A DNA stretch of 64,000 bases. Source: a bacterium. Its GTDB lineage: Bacteria; Hydrothermota; UBA3073; JACQXS01; JAQTXJ01. The DNA lies in the NCBI GenBank assembly GCA_028716385.1, contig JAQUPX010000001.1, positions 470,775 to 534,774 on the forward strand, in the 5' to 3' direction. Of the stretch, positions 33,865-42,993 are shown in pieces; position 1 is the stretch's first letter, and each line of letters starts with the position of its first letter. Position numbers and translations under genes: made by a program. The notes under the pieces were generated by a model. It made no database searches and was not told where the DNA came from. It saw nothing but the letters and a program-made list of their open reading frames with translations.

Positions 33865-34665
33865 ATGAGATTGAACAAGTTTATAGCAAAAGCCGGAATT
33901 TCTTCCAGGAGAAAGGCAGATATACTTATAGAAAAAGGTAAAGTTAAAATAAATGGGAAAGTAATAACGACATTAGGCATAGACGTTGACGTGGAGAAAG
34001 ACATTGTAGAGATAGAAGGGAAAGTTTTAAAAATTGAATATCCCCTTTTGGTTGCGCTTAATAAACCACCCGGGTATGTTACCACGCTTGAGGATAGACA
34101 CGCCGATCTTATTATTACTGATTTGATACAGGATATTAAATTACGCCTTTTCCCCGTGGGCAGACTGGATAAAGATGCCGAAGGATTGATTTTGCTTACA
34201 AATAATGGCGACATTGCATACAGGCTTACTCATCCGAAGTTTGAAATGGAAAAAGAATATCTTGTCTGGACGGATGGAAATCTTGACTGGACCGGGATAA
34301 AAACACTTGAAAAAGGAATAGAATGGGAAGGTGAAATTCTGACAGCTAAAAAAGTAGAACTCATTGAGAGCAGGAAAATTAGAATTATCCTCACCGAAGG
34401 GAAGAAAAGAGAAATAAAAAATATGGTAAGGGCGTTAGGTTGTACCGTAATAAGACTGCAAAGAATAAGAATAGGGAAAATGGTGTTGGGTGATTTGGAA
34501 ATGGGAAAATACCGAGTCTATAAGATGAAGGATATGGATTTACAAAAACAATCACCGCCGGCCTGCCTGTCGTCAGGCATGGGGCAGGTCAAATCCGTAT
34601 CGGACTCCGCAGAAGGTGGAGATGTTGCAACTCCTTATGATTATTTTTTAAGTCTGATTATTTGA
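33865..34665 (+). CDS. RsuA/RluB-family pseudouridine synthase
   Basis: 266 residues. S4 RNA-binding domain (MRLNKFIAKAGISSRRKADILIEKGKVKING), catalytic domain with LNKPPGYVTT, the catalytic Asp in FPVGRLDKDAEGLILLTNNG, and EGKKREIKNMVRALG. It should isomerise uridine in 23S or 16S rRNA. The last 35 residues (from about SPPACLSS) are coded by GC-rich palindromic repeat DNA and do not belong to the family. TTGACA at 33828-33833 lies 31 bases before the ATG and there is no Shine-Dalgarno, suggesting a leaderless transcript. Confidence 0.9.
   Translation: MRLNKFIAKAGISSRRKADILIEKGKVKINGKVITTLGIDVDVEKDIVEIEGKVLKIEYPLLVALNKPPGYVTTLEDRHADLIITDLIQDIKLRLFPVGRLDKDAEGLILLTNNGDIAYRLTHPKFEMEKEYLVWTDGNLDWTGIKTLEKGIEWEGEILTAKKVELIESRKIRIILTEGKKREIKNMVRALGCTVIRLQRIRIGKMVLGDLEMGKYRVYKMKDMDLQKQSPPACLSSGMGQVKSVSDSAEGGDVATPYDYFLSLII
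34557..34600. repeat. GC-rich palindromic insert at the 3' end of the pseudouridine synthase
   Basis: Contains GCCTG-TCGT-CAGGC (34565-34578) and flanking cctgcc/ggcagg. It forms the start of the non-conserved tail of the protein. Confidence 0.6.
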
Positions 34666-35104
34666 GGAAGGCATCTGCCACAAAAGCACTAAAACACAAA
34701 AAACGGACAACAAAAAAGAATTATAGCTACGGATAACAGACACGGATTTTCACGGAAAGAAGAAAATAAAAAGTTATAGAGTTAAAGAAACAGATTTATA
34801 GCAACAAATTAACGCGAAAGACAAAGAAAGTGAATACAAAAGGCACGAAAAACAGAAAAATAAAAAAAGGATAAAACAGAAACGATGACCACCCTGCTGA
34901 AGTAGAGTCGGACAATAAAGACTTGATAAAAATTATAAAAACAAGAAAGTAACAATGGAAGGCAACAAATAAACACAGATTTATATGGATATGGAATAAA
35001 AAACTCCGGGGATATTTGTTATAAATAAAAAACTGTAAAAACATGTTGCAGAAGTAAAGTTTAGACAGTATCTATAAATAGTAATAAATGAAAAGGAGGA
35101 AATA
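34666..35104. other. Intergenic region with dispersed repeats
   Basis: No gene; the minus-strand ORFs 34796-35044 and 34981-35229 are low-complexity shadows. Repeat text: ccacaaaagcactaaaacac at 34678, acggataacagacacggatt at 34734, aacgcgaaagacaaagaaag at 34811. The RBS aaaaggaggaaata is at the right end. Confidence 0.55.
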
Positions 35105-36691
35105 ATGAAAAACTTTTTAATTATGATTAACGTTTTTGCAATTGCTTCTTTGTTGTCAGGCGCGCAGCAGAATGAAGTTAAACTTCTTCGCTGGGAAGGT
35201 CCACCGGGATCGAAACCCGGAACATTCAAGGAATGGAATGTTTCTCATCCTTATAAAACATTTTCTACCACATTAACAAAAAAACTTTCTACCCAAAATA
35301 AAGCAGGCAAAGTAGCAATATTAATTGATTCTACAATTGCATCTTCAATTACAAATGAGGTAAATCAATTGATGACTAACTTGCAGCAAGAAGGGTATAC
35401 CGTAAGCAGTTACAATATAGCAGGCGGGACTCCTGAAGACTTGCGTTCGTTTCTCAAAGGTCTTTATGATAACGATAACATTGAAGGCGCTTTATTTGTT
35501 GGAAATTTACCTGTGGCGTGGTTTCAGGTAGGAAATGATTATGGCCCGCCTTATAATTATGGTTATGCGGAATGGCCGATTGACCTTTTTTATATGGATT
35601 TGAACGGGGATTGGGTTGATAGTATGAAATATGGTGGTATTGGCGATAGTTTAGTGTCGGGAAAAGATAGTATTTATGATGTCCATTCGGGAAATATAGA
35701 CCCTGAAATATATATTGGCAGGCTTACACCGACGGGGATTGGAAACGATACTCTTTTGATTAAAAATTATTTTGCCAAAGATAATGCGTACCGGCATCAT
35801 TCTGTCGAATTGCAGCACAGGGCATTGGTTTACGTAGAAGATGATTGGTATGAATATGCGTCAGAATGGGCAGGAGATGTATCATTGCTTTATGATGATA
35901 CCCTTGTAGTTTCTGATTCTAATGCGACTACAGTAACGGATTATAGAATAAAGTTAGATACCCTTAGAGCATGGGTTTCCGTTTTTGCTCATTCCTGGCC
36001 CGGAGGGCATGTATTTTATTACAACAATCATAACTCATATAATTATTACAATGCTACGGAATATACAAATCAAGACCCGCCGGCGAATTTTTATAATCTA
36101 TTTGCCTGTTCATTTGCCAGGTATACGGAAAGTGGATATGGCGGCGGCAGAACTATTTTTAACCAGAGTTATGGAGTCGGCGCGGTTGGTTCAACCAAAA
36201 CAGGCAGTATGCTTGATTTTTATTATTTCTATTTACCCCTTTCGCAAGGCAAAGCTATGGGCGAAGCATTCAAAGATTGGTTCTCTTCTATAACGGCAGG
36301 AGGAGTTAGTTTTGATGATATTTGCTGGCATTACGGGATGACACTTCTTGGCGACCCGTTTCTTAAACCAAAAGGACATAATATTGGCGTAGAAGAAAAA
36401 TGGAGCGAAGCGACATCCCGCCTTGGCGGTGATCAAATATCAAAATTAACTGCTTTCCCAAATCCGTTCGTTCAATCAACAGTAGTTAGTTATACTGTTG
36501 ATAAGAATGTAGGGCAAGGCGGAATTTATCCCGCTGTGGCGGTGAGCCTTGCGATTTATGATATAAGTGGGAAATTAGTTGAAGAAACAAAAGATAACGT
36601 AATAGGGAAAAACTTAAAAACGGGAATTTATTTTGTAAAAGTAAATGATAGTAAACCAATTAAAGTAGTAAAGATGGGAATAGTGAAGTAG
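35105..36691 (+). CDS. C25-like (clan CD) cysteine peptidase with T9SS domain
   Basis: 528 residues. Signal peptide, then a caspase/gingipain-like fold: KVAILIDSTIASSITNEVNQL, GALFVGNLPVAWF, DPEIYIGRLTP, the likely catalytic histidine in VFAHSWPGGH and cysteine in NLFACSFARY, and GDPFLKP at the domain end, which is typical of C25-like proteins. A T9SS domain follows (AFPNPFVQSTVVSYTV, IYDISGKLVEE, TGIYFVKV). Two palindromic elements are translated in the linker and in a sorting-domain loop. The N-terminal propeptide of gingipains is absent. Confidence 0.8.
   Translation: MKNFLIMINVFAIASLLSGAQQNEVKLLRWEGPPGSKPGTFKEWNVSHPYKTFSTTLTKKLSTQNKAGKVAILIDSTIASSITNEVNQLMTNLQQEGYTVSSYNIAGGTPEDLRSFLKGLYDNDNIEGALFVGNLPVAWFQVGNDYGPPYNYGYAEWPIDLFYMDLNGDWVDSMKYGGIGDSLVSGKDSIYDVHSGNIDPEIYIGRLTPTGIGNDTLLIKNYFAKDNAYRHHSVELQHRALVYVEDDWYEYASEWAGDVSLLYDDTLVVSDSNATTVTDYRIKLDTLRAWVSVFAHSWPGGHVFYYNNHNSYNYYNATEYTNQDPPANFYNLFACSFARYTESGYGGGRTIFNQSYGVGAVGSTKTGSMLDFYYFYLPLSQGKAMGEAFKDWFSSITAGGVSFDDICWHYGMTLLGDPFLKPKGHNIGVEEKWSEATSRLGGDQISKLTAFPNPFVQSTVVSYTVDKNVGQGGIYPAVAVSLAIYDISGKLVEETKDNVIGKNLKTGIYFVKVNDSKPIKVVKMGIVK
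36401..36430 (+). repeat. In-frame palindromic element (WSEATS type)
   Basis: Encodes WSEATSRLGG; nearly identical DNA to 579-609. Contains the hairpin CCCGCC-TT-GGCGG. Confidence 0.7.
36513..36548 (+). repeat. In-frame palindromic insert in the T9SS loop
   Basis: gggcaaggcggaatttatcccgctgtggcgg region, translated as GQGGIYPAVAV between NV and SLAIYDISGKLV. The same loop carries a different palindrome in the first gene of the window (684-698). Confidence 0.65.
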
Positions 36692-36811
36692 ATAGTTTGA
36701 GCGGTTTAGATAGTAACAGAAGAAACAGAGAACGGAAAAAGTTTTATCCGCGAATAAACGCGAAGAGACACGAATAACGAAAAATAAAATACAAAATAAA
36801 GTAGAGAAGAT

Positions 36812-38479
36812 ATGAGAAAACTATTTATTCTATTAATAGGATTTATCTTACCGATACAGATTTTTGCACAGGCGGAAATGTGGGTAGCAAGATATGATGA
36901 ATATGGTCAAGGTAGTGGTGCATTTGCAATGGCGGTGGATGACAGTGGATATATATATGTAACGGGAAGTAGTTTTGATACAATCAGTTTACCTGACTAC
37001 GCAACGATAAAATACAACAGTTCAGGAGACACGATTTGGAGCAGAAGATATAATGGTCCGGATAAATACAGTGCAGATGATGCGTATGCAATTGCAGTTG
37101 ATAAAAGTGGAAATGTATATGTAACAGGGAGAAGCAGTGGAATCGGGACTTATTATGACTATGCAACAGTAAAATATAATAGTTCGGGGGATGAAATGTG
37201 GGTTAGGCGGTATACTTATGGTGGTAGTAATTCTGATGTGCCTATTGCACTCACAGTGGATAACAACGGGAATGTATACGTAACAGGGGAGAGCTGCTCA
37301 GGTGCTGATTTTGACTATGCAACGATAAAATATGATAGTTTAGGCAATACCCTGTGGACAAGGAGATACAACGGACCAAGCAATTATGATGATGATGCTT
37401 CTGCAATTGTAGTAGACGGAGACGGGAATGTTTATGTAACGGGAAGAAGTGCGAGTTCAATAAGTTATGACTACTTGACAATAAAATACAACAGTGCAGG
37501 GGATACAGTATGGGTTAGGAGATATGGGAAACCGGGATATGTGGATAATGAAGCAAATGCAATTGCAGTGGATGATAGTGGAAATGTGTATGTAGGAGGA
37601 ATGATTAATGATACAATTAGTTCTAATTTCGGACTCATAAAATATAATAGTTCGGGAGATACAATGTGGTCTCGGATATATAGCAGGACGACAAAAGGTT
37701 ATGGCAATGCGTATAAAAGAATATCGGCAATTACAGAAGGCAAAGGCAATAAAATGCTATGGTCGTATGATGGAATAACAGCTCTTACATTAGACAAGAG
37801 TGGAAATGTTTATGTAACGGGAATGAGTTATACTTCAGCAACTTATTATGACTGTGCAACGATAAAATACAATAGTTCGGGGGATACAATGTGGGTCAGG
37901 AGATATGATGGACCATCCCATAGAGGAGATGGTGCAAGAGCGCTCACACTGGATAATAGCGGAAATGTGTATGTAACTGGATGGAGTCATGATACAGTTA
38001 CAAATGCGGACTATCTGACAATAAAATACAGCAGTTCAGGGAATGAAGAGTGGATTCAGAAATATGACGGGCCTATAAATGATCAAGATAATTCGTATGC
38101 AATAGCACTGGATAATAAAGGGTATGTATATGTAACGGGAAGTAGTTTAGGATTCACCGGTTTTGATTATGCGACAATAAAGTATTCTTGTGTAGGAGTA
38201 GAGGAAGAAAAATCAAATATTAAAAATCAAAAATTAAATATTCAAATATTTCCGAATCCGTTTGTTAGTAAAACAGTGGTTAGTGGTTCCTCCTCAGGCG
38301 GATTTCGCTCCGCTCAACAAGGAGAAGAGACAAAAATACAGATATATGATATTGCTGGGAAATTAGTAGAAACAACTAAAGATAACATTGTTGGGAAAAA
38401 CTTAAAAAGTGGGATTTATTTTGCAAGGGTGAATGATAGTAAGCCGGTGAAGATAGTAAAAATGTCATACATAAGGTAA
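36812..38479 (+). CDS. SBBP-repeat beta-propeller protein with T9SS domain
   Basis: 555 residues. Signal peptide followed by about eight near-identical blades of about 50 residues with D-x-S-G-N-V-Y-V-T-G, Y-D-Y-A-T-I-K-Y-N-S-S-G-D-T-x-W-x-R-R-Y, the SBBP (seven-bladed beta-propeller) repeat. The T9SS domain (IFPNPFVSKTVVSG, IYDIAGKLVE, SGIYFARV) ends MSYIR. Probably surface-exposed and adhesive or structural. A palindromic insert (38288 onward) disrupts the sorting-domain loop. Repeats at DNA level could recombine. Confidence 0.88.
   Translation: MRKLFILLIGFILPIQIFAQAEMWVARYDEYGQGSGAFAMAVDDSGYIYVTGSSFDTISLPDYATIKYNSSGDTIWSRRYNGPDKYSADDAYAIAVDKSGNVYVTGRSSGIGTYYDYATVKYNSSGDEMWVRRYTYGGSNSDVPIALTVDNNGNVYVTGESCSGADFDYATIKYDSLGNTLWTRRYNGPSNYDDDASAIVVDGDGNVYVTGRSASSISYDYLTIKYNSAGDTVWVRRYGKPGYVDNEANAIAVDDSGNVYVGGMINDTISSNFGLIKYNSSGDTMWSRIYSRTTKGYGNAYKRISAITEGKGNKMLWSYDGITALTLDKSGNVYVTGMSYTSATYYDCATIKYNSSGDTMWVRRYDGPSHRGDGARALTLDNSGNVYVTGWSHDTVTNADYLTIKYSSSGNEEWIQKYDGPINDQDNSYAIALDNKGYVYVTGSSLGFTGFDYATIKYSCVGVEEEKSNIKNQKLNIQIFPNPFVSKTVVSGSSSGGFRSAQQGEETKIQIYDIAGKLVETTKDNIVGKNLKSGIYFARVNDSKPVKIVKMSYIR
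38288..38325 (+). repeat. In-frame palindromic insert in the T9SS loop
   Basis: tcctcctcaggcgga followed by tttcgctccgctc, translated as SSSGGFRSAQQG at the position where palindromes also sit in the genes at 1-896 and 35105-36691. Confidence 0.65.
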
Positions 38480-38602
38480 TAAAACAGTGGATTCCCGCTT
38501 CCGCCATACCTACGGCAGGCAGGCGGGAATGACAAATACTGCGACTCTGCGGTGATAATAAAGGATGAATTGTTTCAAGTAGGAAAGTCGAAAAAAATAT
38601 AA

Positions 38603-39934
38603 CTATTTGACGTTTCTGAGGGCTTCAATAAAATATTCTATTTCTTCTTTTGTTCTTTTTTCCGTTACCGCGATGAGGAGTTCATTCTTATGACCGGAAT
38701 AGAACTCTGAAACAGGTATTCCTGCAAATATTTTCTTTTTGGCAAGCTTATTCACTATTTTTTCTGCGGAAATTGGAGTGCTGACTACGAATTCATTAAA
38801 AAACGGCTTCTCGTAAACCAATTTAAATCCTTCTATTTCACATATTCTTTTTGCAAGATAATGAGCTTTGTTATAACATAGTTCGCCAACTTCTTTTAAT
38901 CCCTGCGGTCCCATTACGGTAAGATATACGCAGGCAGCAATAGCACATAAACCTTCGTTTGTGCATATATTGGATGTTGCCCGTTCACGTTTTATATGCT
39001 GTTCCCTTGTTTGCAAGGTCATAACAAAACCTCTTCTCCCTTGACTATCCTGTGTTTGACCGATTATTCTACCTGGCATACTTCTTACGAAATCTTTTTT
39101 GCACGATAAAATACCGAGTCCCGGTCCGCCAAAAGCCTGGGAAATCCCGAATGCCTGTCCCTCGGCGACGGCGATGTCCGCTCCCCATTCTCCGGGAGGT
39201 GTTAACATACCCAAAGAAATAGGTAAAGGCACTCCTATAAATATTGAATTAACAGAATGGACTGCAGAAGATATTTCTTTAACCGGTTCAAGTATGCCTA
39301 AGAAATTTGGACTTTGTATTACCGTGCAGGCGATATCTTTATTTTTGGCATATATCTCTTTAATTGCTTCTATGTCGGTCTGACCGTTTTTAAGAGGAAT
39401 AATTTTTACTTTCTTCTTGCCGAAATAGGTTTCAACACAATTTCTGTAATTTGGATTAACGCCTTCGGATATTAAAAATGTAGTTTTAGAATTTGCGTTG
39501 GATGCAACTTTGCAGGCTTCTGCGACTGCCGAACCGCCGTCATACATAGAAGCGTTTGCGATATCCATATTGAATAATTCGCATATCATTGACTGGTATT
39601 CATAAATAGTTTGCAATGTGCCTTGTGAAGCTTCGGGCTGGTAAGGTGTATAAGCAGTATAAAATTCAGGTCTTGAAATCACATAGTCTACCAGAGAAGG
39701 TATATAATGGTCATAACTTCCTGCGCCCATAAACGAAATTCCCGTTACATTGTTACTGGCGAGTTGGTGTAATAACTTTTTTACTTCCATTTCGGATAAA
39801 GGTTGTGGAATATTAAGAGGTTCTTTTAGCCTAAGGTGTTCAGGAATAGGAGCAAGTAAAGCTTCAAAATTCTTGACGCCGATCTTTGCAAACATTTCGG
39901 CTCTATCTTTATCTGTATTAGGAATAAATGGCAT
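38603..39934 (-). CDS. gcvPA: Glycine dehydrogenase (decarboxylating) subunit 1
   Basis: 443 residues, normal for the split P protein. MPFIPNTDKDRAEM, ISFMGAGSYDHYIPSLVDYVISRPEFYTAYTPYQPEASQGTLQ, YDGGSAVAEACKVA and IIGQTQDSQGRRGFVMTLQTREQHIKRERATSNICTNEGLCA are diagnostic. It pairs with GcvPB, which holds the PLP lysine, to decarboxylate glycine on the H protein. GcvPB is outside the window. TATAAT at 39946-39951 (minus) ends 11 bases before the ATG. Confidence 0.95.
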   Translation of the reverse strand: MPFIPNTDKDRAEMFAKIGVKNFEALLAPIPEHLRLKEPLNIPQPLSEMEVKKLLHQLASNNVTGISFMGAGSYDHYIPSLVDYVISRPEFYTAYTPYQPEASQGTLQTIYEYQSMICELFNMDIANASMYDGGSAVAEACKVASNANSKTTFLISEGVNPNYRNCVETYFGKKKVKIIPLKNGQTDIEAIKEIYAKNKDIACTVIQSPNFLGILEPVKEISSAVHSVNSIFIGVPLPISLGMLTPPGEWGADIAVAEGQAFGISQAFGGPGLGILSCKKDFVRSMPGRIIGQTQDSQGRRGFVMTLQTREQHIKRERATSNICTNEGLCAIAACVYLTVMGPQGLKEVGELCYNKAHYLAKRICEIEGFKLVYEKPFFNEFVVSTPISAEKIVNKLAKKKIFAGIPVSEFYSGHKNELLIAVTEKRTKEEIEYFIEALRNVK

Positions 39935-40073
39935 ATTTTTAATTTATTATAGTCCAATTTATTTAATTCTTTTAATTTGTCAATAACAAAAATAATAAAT
40001 CATTATAAAAAACTTATTGACAAGGAAGAAAATATGATATAGGAGATAAGTCTTTGATGATAATTGGAGGAAA

Positions 40074-40367
40074 ATGAGAGATCCGAGGAAAGTAATTATT
40101 CTGCCGTTAGTGACGGAAAAAGCTTTGAAACTTAAAGAGAAATCTAATGTATATACGTTTCAAGTTGATAAGTCTGCTAACAAAATAGAGATAAAACATG
40201 CCGTTGAAGCACTGTTCAAAGTAAAAGTTCTTGATGTGAACACCCAGTGCTGCAAAGGAAAAGAAAAAAGAGTCGGCAGATATATCGGATATAAACCGGC
40301 ATGGAAAAAAGCAATTTGTAAACTTAAAGAGGGCGATAAAATAGAAATATTTGAAGGCGTAGGATAA
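40074..40367 (+). CDS. rplW: Ribosomal protein L23
   Basis: 97 residues. [53 protein letters not shown] is the standard L23 core, and the exposed loop is short. RBS ttggaggaaa. First gene of a cluster rplW-rplB-rpsS-rplV. In most bacteria rplC and rplD precede it; here the divergent gcvPA gene is upstream. TTGACA at 40017-40022 may belong to its promoter. Confidence 0.96.
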   Translation: MRDPRKVIILPLVTEKALKLKEKSNVYTFQVDKSANKIEIKHAVEALFKVKVLDVNTQCCKGKEKRVGRYIGYKPAWKKAICKLKEGDKIEIFEGVG

Positions 40368-40369
40368 AA

Positions 40370-41194
40370 ATGGGTATAAATAAAAGAAGACCGCTGACAC
40401 CAACTCAAAGATATCAAGAGTATGATGATTATGCGGATGTTACCAGAACTAAACCTACAAAGTCTTTAATGGTAGCAATCAGGAAAAAAGGCGGTCGTAA
40501 TTCTAATGGTAGGATTACCTGTCGACATAGAGGTGGCGGACATCCGGACCTTTATCGTATTATTGATTTCAAAAGAGATAAGTTTGGTATTCCTGCCCAT
40601 GTTGAAAGTATAGAGTATGACCCAAACAGGTCAACCAGAATAGCTCTGGTTCGCTATAAAGACGGTGAGAAAAGATATATTCTTGCTCCTTTAGGTTTGA
40701 CTGTCGGAATGCAGATAATTTCAGGTCCCGGTTCTCCACTTCGTGTTGGGAATGCGCTTCCGTTATCTGAAATTCCCGAAGGTATGGAACTTCATAATCT
40801 TGAACTCAGACCCGGATGTGGTGGGCAGCTTATTCGCAGTGCGGGAATGACCGGACAAATTCTAACTAAAGAAGGCGTTTATGCTCACATAAGAATGCCA
40901 TCAACTGAAGTAAGACTTGTATCATTAAAATGTTTTGCTACAATAGGACAATTATCTAATTTAGAACATAGTTCAATTTCTATAGGTAAAGCCGGACGAA
41001 ATCGTTGGCTCGGAATACGCCCACGCGTAAGAGCCATTCATATGAACCCTGTTGACCATCCTATGGGTGGCGGAGAAGCTAAATCTAAAGGACATATTCC
41101 ACAATCTCCTACGGGTGTTCCGGCAAAAGGTTATAAAACAAGAAAGAAAAAGCTTTCGGATAAATACATTGTGAAGGGTAGAAAGAGGGGGTAA
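40370..41194 (+). CDS. rplB: Ribosomal protein L2
   Basis: 274 residues, the usual length. KGGRNSNGRITCRHRGGGHPDLYRIIDFKRDK, LGLTVGMQIISGPGSPLRVGNALPL and the conserved C-terminus RGVAMNPVDHP-like segment (here RAIHMNPVDHPMGGGEAKSKG) are present; the usual peptidyl-transferase-associated His is in that segment. The start lies two bases after the rplW stop. Confidence 0.97.
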   Translation: MGINKRRPLTPTQRYQEYDDYADVTRTKPTKSLMVAIRKKGGRNSNGRITCRHRGGGHPDLYRIIDFKRDKFGIPAHVESIEYDPNRSTRIALVRYKDGEKRYILAPLGLTVGMQIISGPGSPLRVGNALPLSEIPEGMELHNLELRPGCGGQLIRSAGMTGQILTKEGVYAHIRMPSTEVRLVSLKCFATIGQLSNLEHSSISIGKAGRNRWLGIRPRVRAIHMNPVDHPMGGGEAKSKGHIPQSPTGVPAKGYKTRKKKLSDKYIVKGRKRG

Positions 41195-41198
41195 TTAA

Positions 41199-41516
41199 AT
41201 GGGACGGTCCCTAAAAAAAGGATATTGGACAGATGCGAAATTAGTCGAGAAGTTAAAAAAACTTGATAAATTATCAGATAAGAAGATAATAAAAACGTGG
41301 TCCCGTGATTCTACTATTACTCCTGATTTTGTAGGACATACAATAGCAGTACATGATGGACATAAACATATACCGGTATATGTCAGTGAAAGTATGGTCG
41401 GTCATTTCCTTGGTGAGTTTGCGCCAACCCGTATTTTCAGAGGACATAGCGGTAAAAAAGCGCGTGCAGAAGAATCCGGCGCTCCGGCATCTGCACCACA
41501 ACCAAAGAAATCTTAA
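41199..41516 (+). CDS. rpsS: Ribosomal protein S19
   Basis: 105 residues. [72 protein letters not shown] is classic S19, followed by a short extra Ala/Pro-rich tail of about 15 residues ([14 protein letters not shown]). S19 forms a complex with S13 at the head of the small subunit. Confidence 0.96.
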   Translation: MGRSLKKGYWTDAKLVEKLKKLDKLSDKKIIKTWSRDSTITPDFVGHTIAVHDGHKHIPVYVSESMVGHFLGEFAPTRIFRGHSGKKARAEESGAPASAPQPKKS

Positions 41517-41526
41517 AAAATAAATT

Positions 41527-42093
41527 ATGGAAGGCACAGCACATCAGAAATATGTAAGAGCTTCTCCTAAAAAATTAAGGAGATTTGTTGCCGATATAAG
41601 AGGGAAAAACGTTCTTATGGCGGAAAGCATTCTAAGGCTTTCTTCTTCCCCGACAGTTGACCATGTTGCTAAGGCAATCCATTCGGCAGCTTCAAATTTA
41701 AGAAATAAAATGGGTGTTGATGCGCCTGAATTCGAAAATATCATAATATCCGAAATTAGAATTGATAGTGCTCCTATGTGGAAGAGACTTAAATTCCGCG
41801 CAAGAGGCAAGGCGGATTTAATGATGAAAAGAAATGCGCATATTACCATAAAAGTCGTAGAAAGTCCTTATTCCATAAAGATGAGAGAAAAACAAACCGG
41901 AGTTAAGGATAAAGTAGCGCCGGTGGTTGCGAAACCTAAAAAAGCATTGCCGGGAAAAGAAAAAGCTGCACCTAAAACTGCTAAATCAGAAGTGATTGTC
42001 CCTAAAAAAGAACATACAGTCAAAAAAACTGATGCTCCTTCTGCTGCTGCTCCTCAAAAAAGAAAAGTTTTCCGTACCCCAAAGGGAAAATAA
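41527..42093 (+). CDS. rplV: Ribosomal protein L22 with a long C-terminal tail
   Basis: 188 residues against the usual 110 or so. The first 112 (KYVRASPKKLRRFVADIRGKNVLMAESILRLSS... HITIKVVESP) are typical L22. The final 75 are a Lys/Ala/Pro/Thr-rich low-complexity extension (KPKKALPGKEKAAPKTAKS...). The core extends into the exit tunnel; the tail should lie on the ribosome surface. Last gene of the fragment; rpsC does not follow. Confidence 0.95.
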   Translation: MEGTAHQKYVRASPKKLRRFVADIRGKNVLMAESILRLSSSPTVDHVAKAIHSAASNLRNKMGVDAPEFENIIISEIRIDSAPMWKRLKFRARGKADLMMKRNAHITIKVVESPYSIKMREKQTGVKDKVAPVVAKPKKALPGKEKAAPKTAKSEVIVPKKEHTVKKTDAPSAAAPQKRKVFRTPKGK

Positions 42094-42183
42094 TATTTCT
42101 TGCGGCAGTTAAGTTAGTACTCTCTAAAAACATCTCAAAAAATAAAAAGCAAATATTCTTATTATTTGAATTCTTAAAATAAT

Positions 42184-42732
42184 ATGCAAGAAAATACAAA
42201 ACCTTTGGTTTTCGGATATCCATTGTGGAATAAAATTGTATTCTTGCTTCTTGCAACAACTTTCTTGGGAATTAATATTCGGATAAATATAATTGCTGCG
42301 ATAGGTTATTTCAAGTGTAATAATTTACATGAATTTTTTATAAATATAGAGTGGGCTATTGTTCTTTTTTTGGTGTTTGATTTTTGTGTTTGCAAATTGC
42401 TTGCTAAAATAACAATAACTCCATCGGAATTAATTTACAACCCAGGTGGTTTTGTATGGAAATGGTTTTTCAGAAGAAGATTACTATGGAAAGATTATAA
42501 GTTTTATCTACATTATTGGATAGATGTTCTCCCTTCAAGTAAGCATCTATATTCATATACAACTATTTGTGCTGTTGAAAAGAAAAGCAATAAAGTGCGA
42601 TTTAAGTTGTACTCAAGATATTCTGAATATATGAAGGGAATAGTAGAAGCAATTGAACATTCCTGTTCTGATTCCGAAAGAGTGAGAGACTATAAATTTT
42701 GGGATTGGTTAGATGATAAGTTTGATAGATAG
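42184..42732 (+). CDS. Membrane protein with a PH-like C-terminal domain
   Basis: 182 residues. Two hydrophobic segments (IVFLLLATTFLGINIRINIIAAIGYF and WAIVLFLVFDFCVCKLL) are followed by a short beta-rich region (ITITPSELIYNPGGFVWKWFFRRRLLWKDYKFYLHY) that resembles the membrane-bound bacterial PH-domain arrangement. Family not recognised beyond that. It occupies the place usually taken by rpsC and could be translationally independent; 90 bases separate it from rplV. Confidence 0.55.
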   Translation: MQENTKPLVFGYPLWNKIVFLLLATTFLGINIRINIIAAIGYFKCNNLHEFFINIEWAIVLFLVFDFCVCKLLAKITITPSELIYNPGGFVWKWFFRRRLLWKDYKFYLHYWIDVLPSSKHLYSYTTICAVEKKSNKVRFKLYSRYSEYMKGIVEAIEHSCSDSERVRDYKFWDWLDDKFDR

Positions 42733-42993
42733 ATTGTATTTATTGGGTAGGTTGAAGCCTCTGCTTCAACCGATGAAGACATCTACCCGGAAACAGTATC
42801 CATCTATTTTGTGAGTTTACCCCGCTGTGGCGGAACGTGAGGATATCTTTTTTCTGCGATAATCTTTATATGTGTCTTAATCTTTTTTATTTGTTTGTTT
42901 ATTTTTCTATATCTTAGTATTTTTTTCTGTTCTATTTTTTATCTTGTCAATCTGCGAAAATCTGCGTCCTGAAATTTTAGTTTTCTAAAAAAA
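42733..42993. other. Intergenic region with repeats
   Basis: The hairpin GGTTGAAGC-CTCT-GCTTCAACC at 42750-42771 follows the previous stop; no U-tract, so it is probably a repeat and not a terminator. taccccgctgtggcgg at 42820 is a palindrome variant. aatctgcgaaaatctgcgtcc at 42951 belongs to the CGCAGAT family. Confidence 0.55.

Noticed and set aside
42750-42771. Hairpin after the membrane-protein gene as a terminator
   Set aside because: Nine-pair stem but no U-tract on either strand; treated as a repeat.
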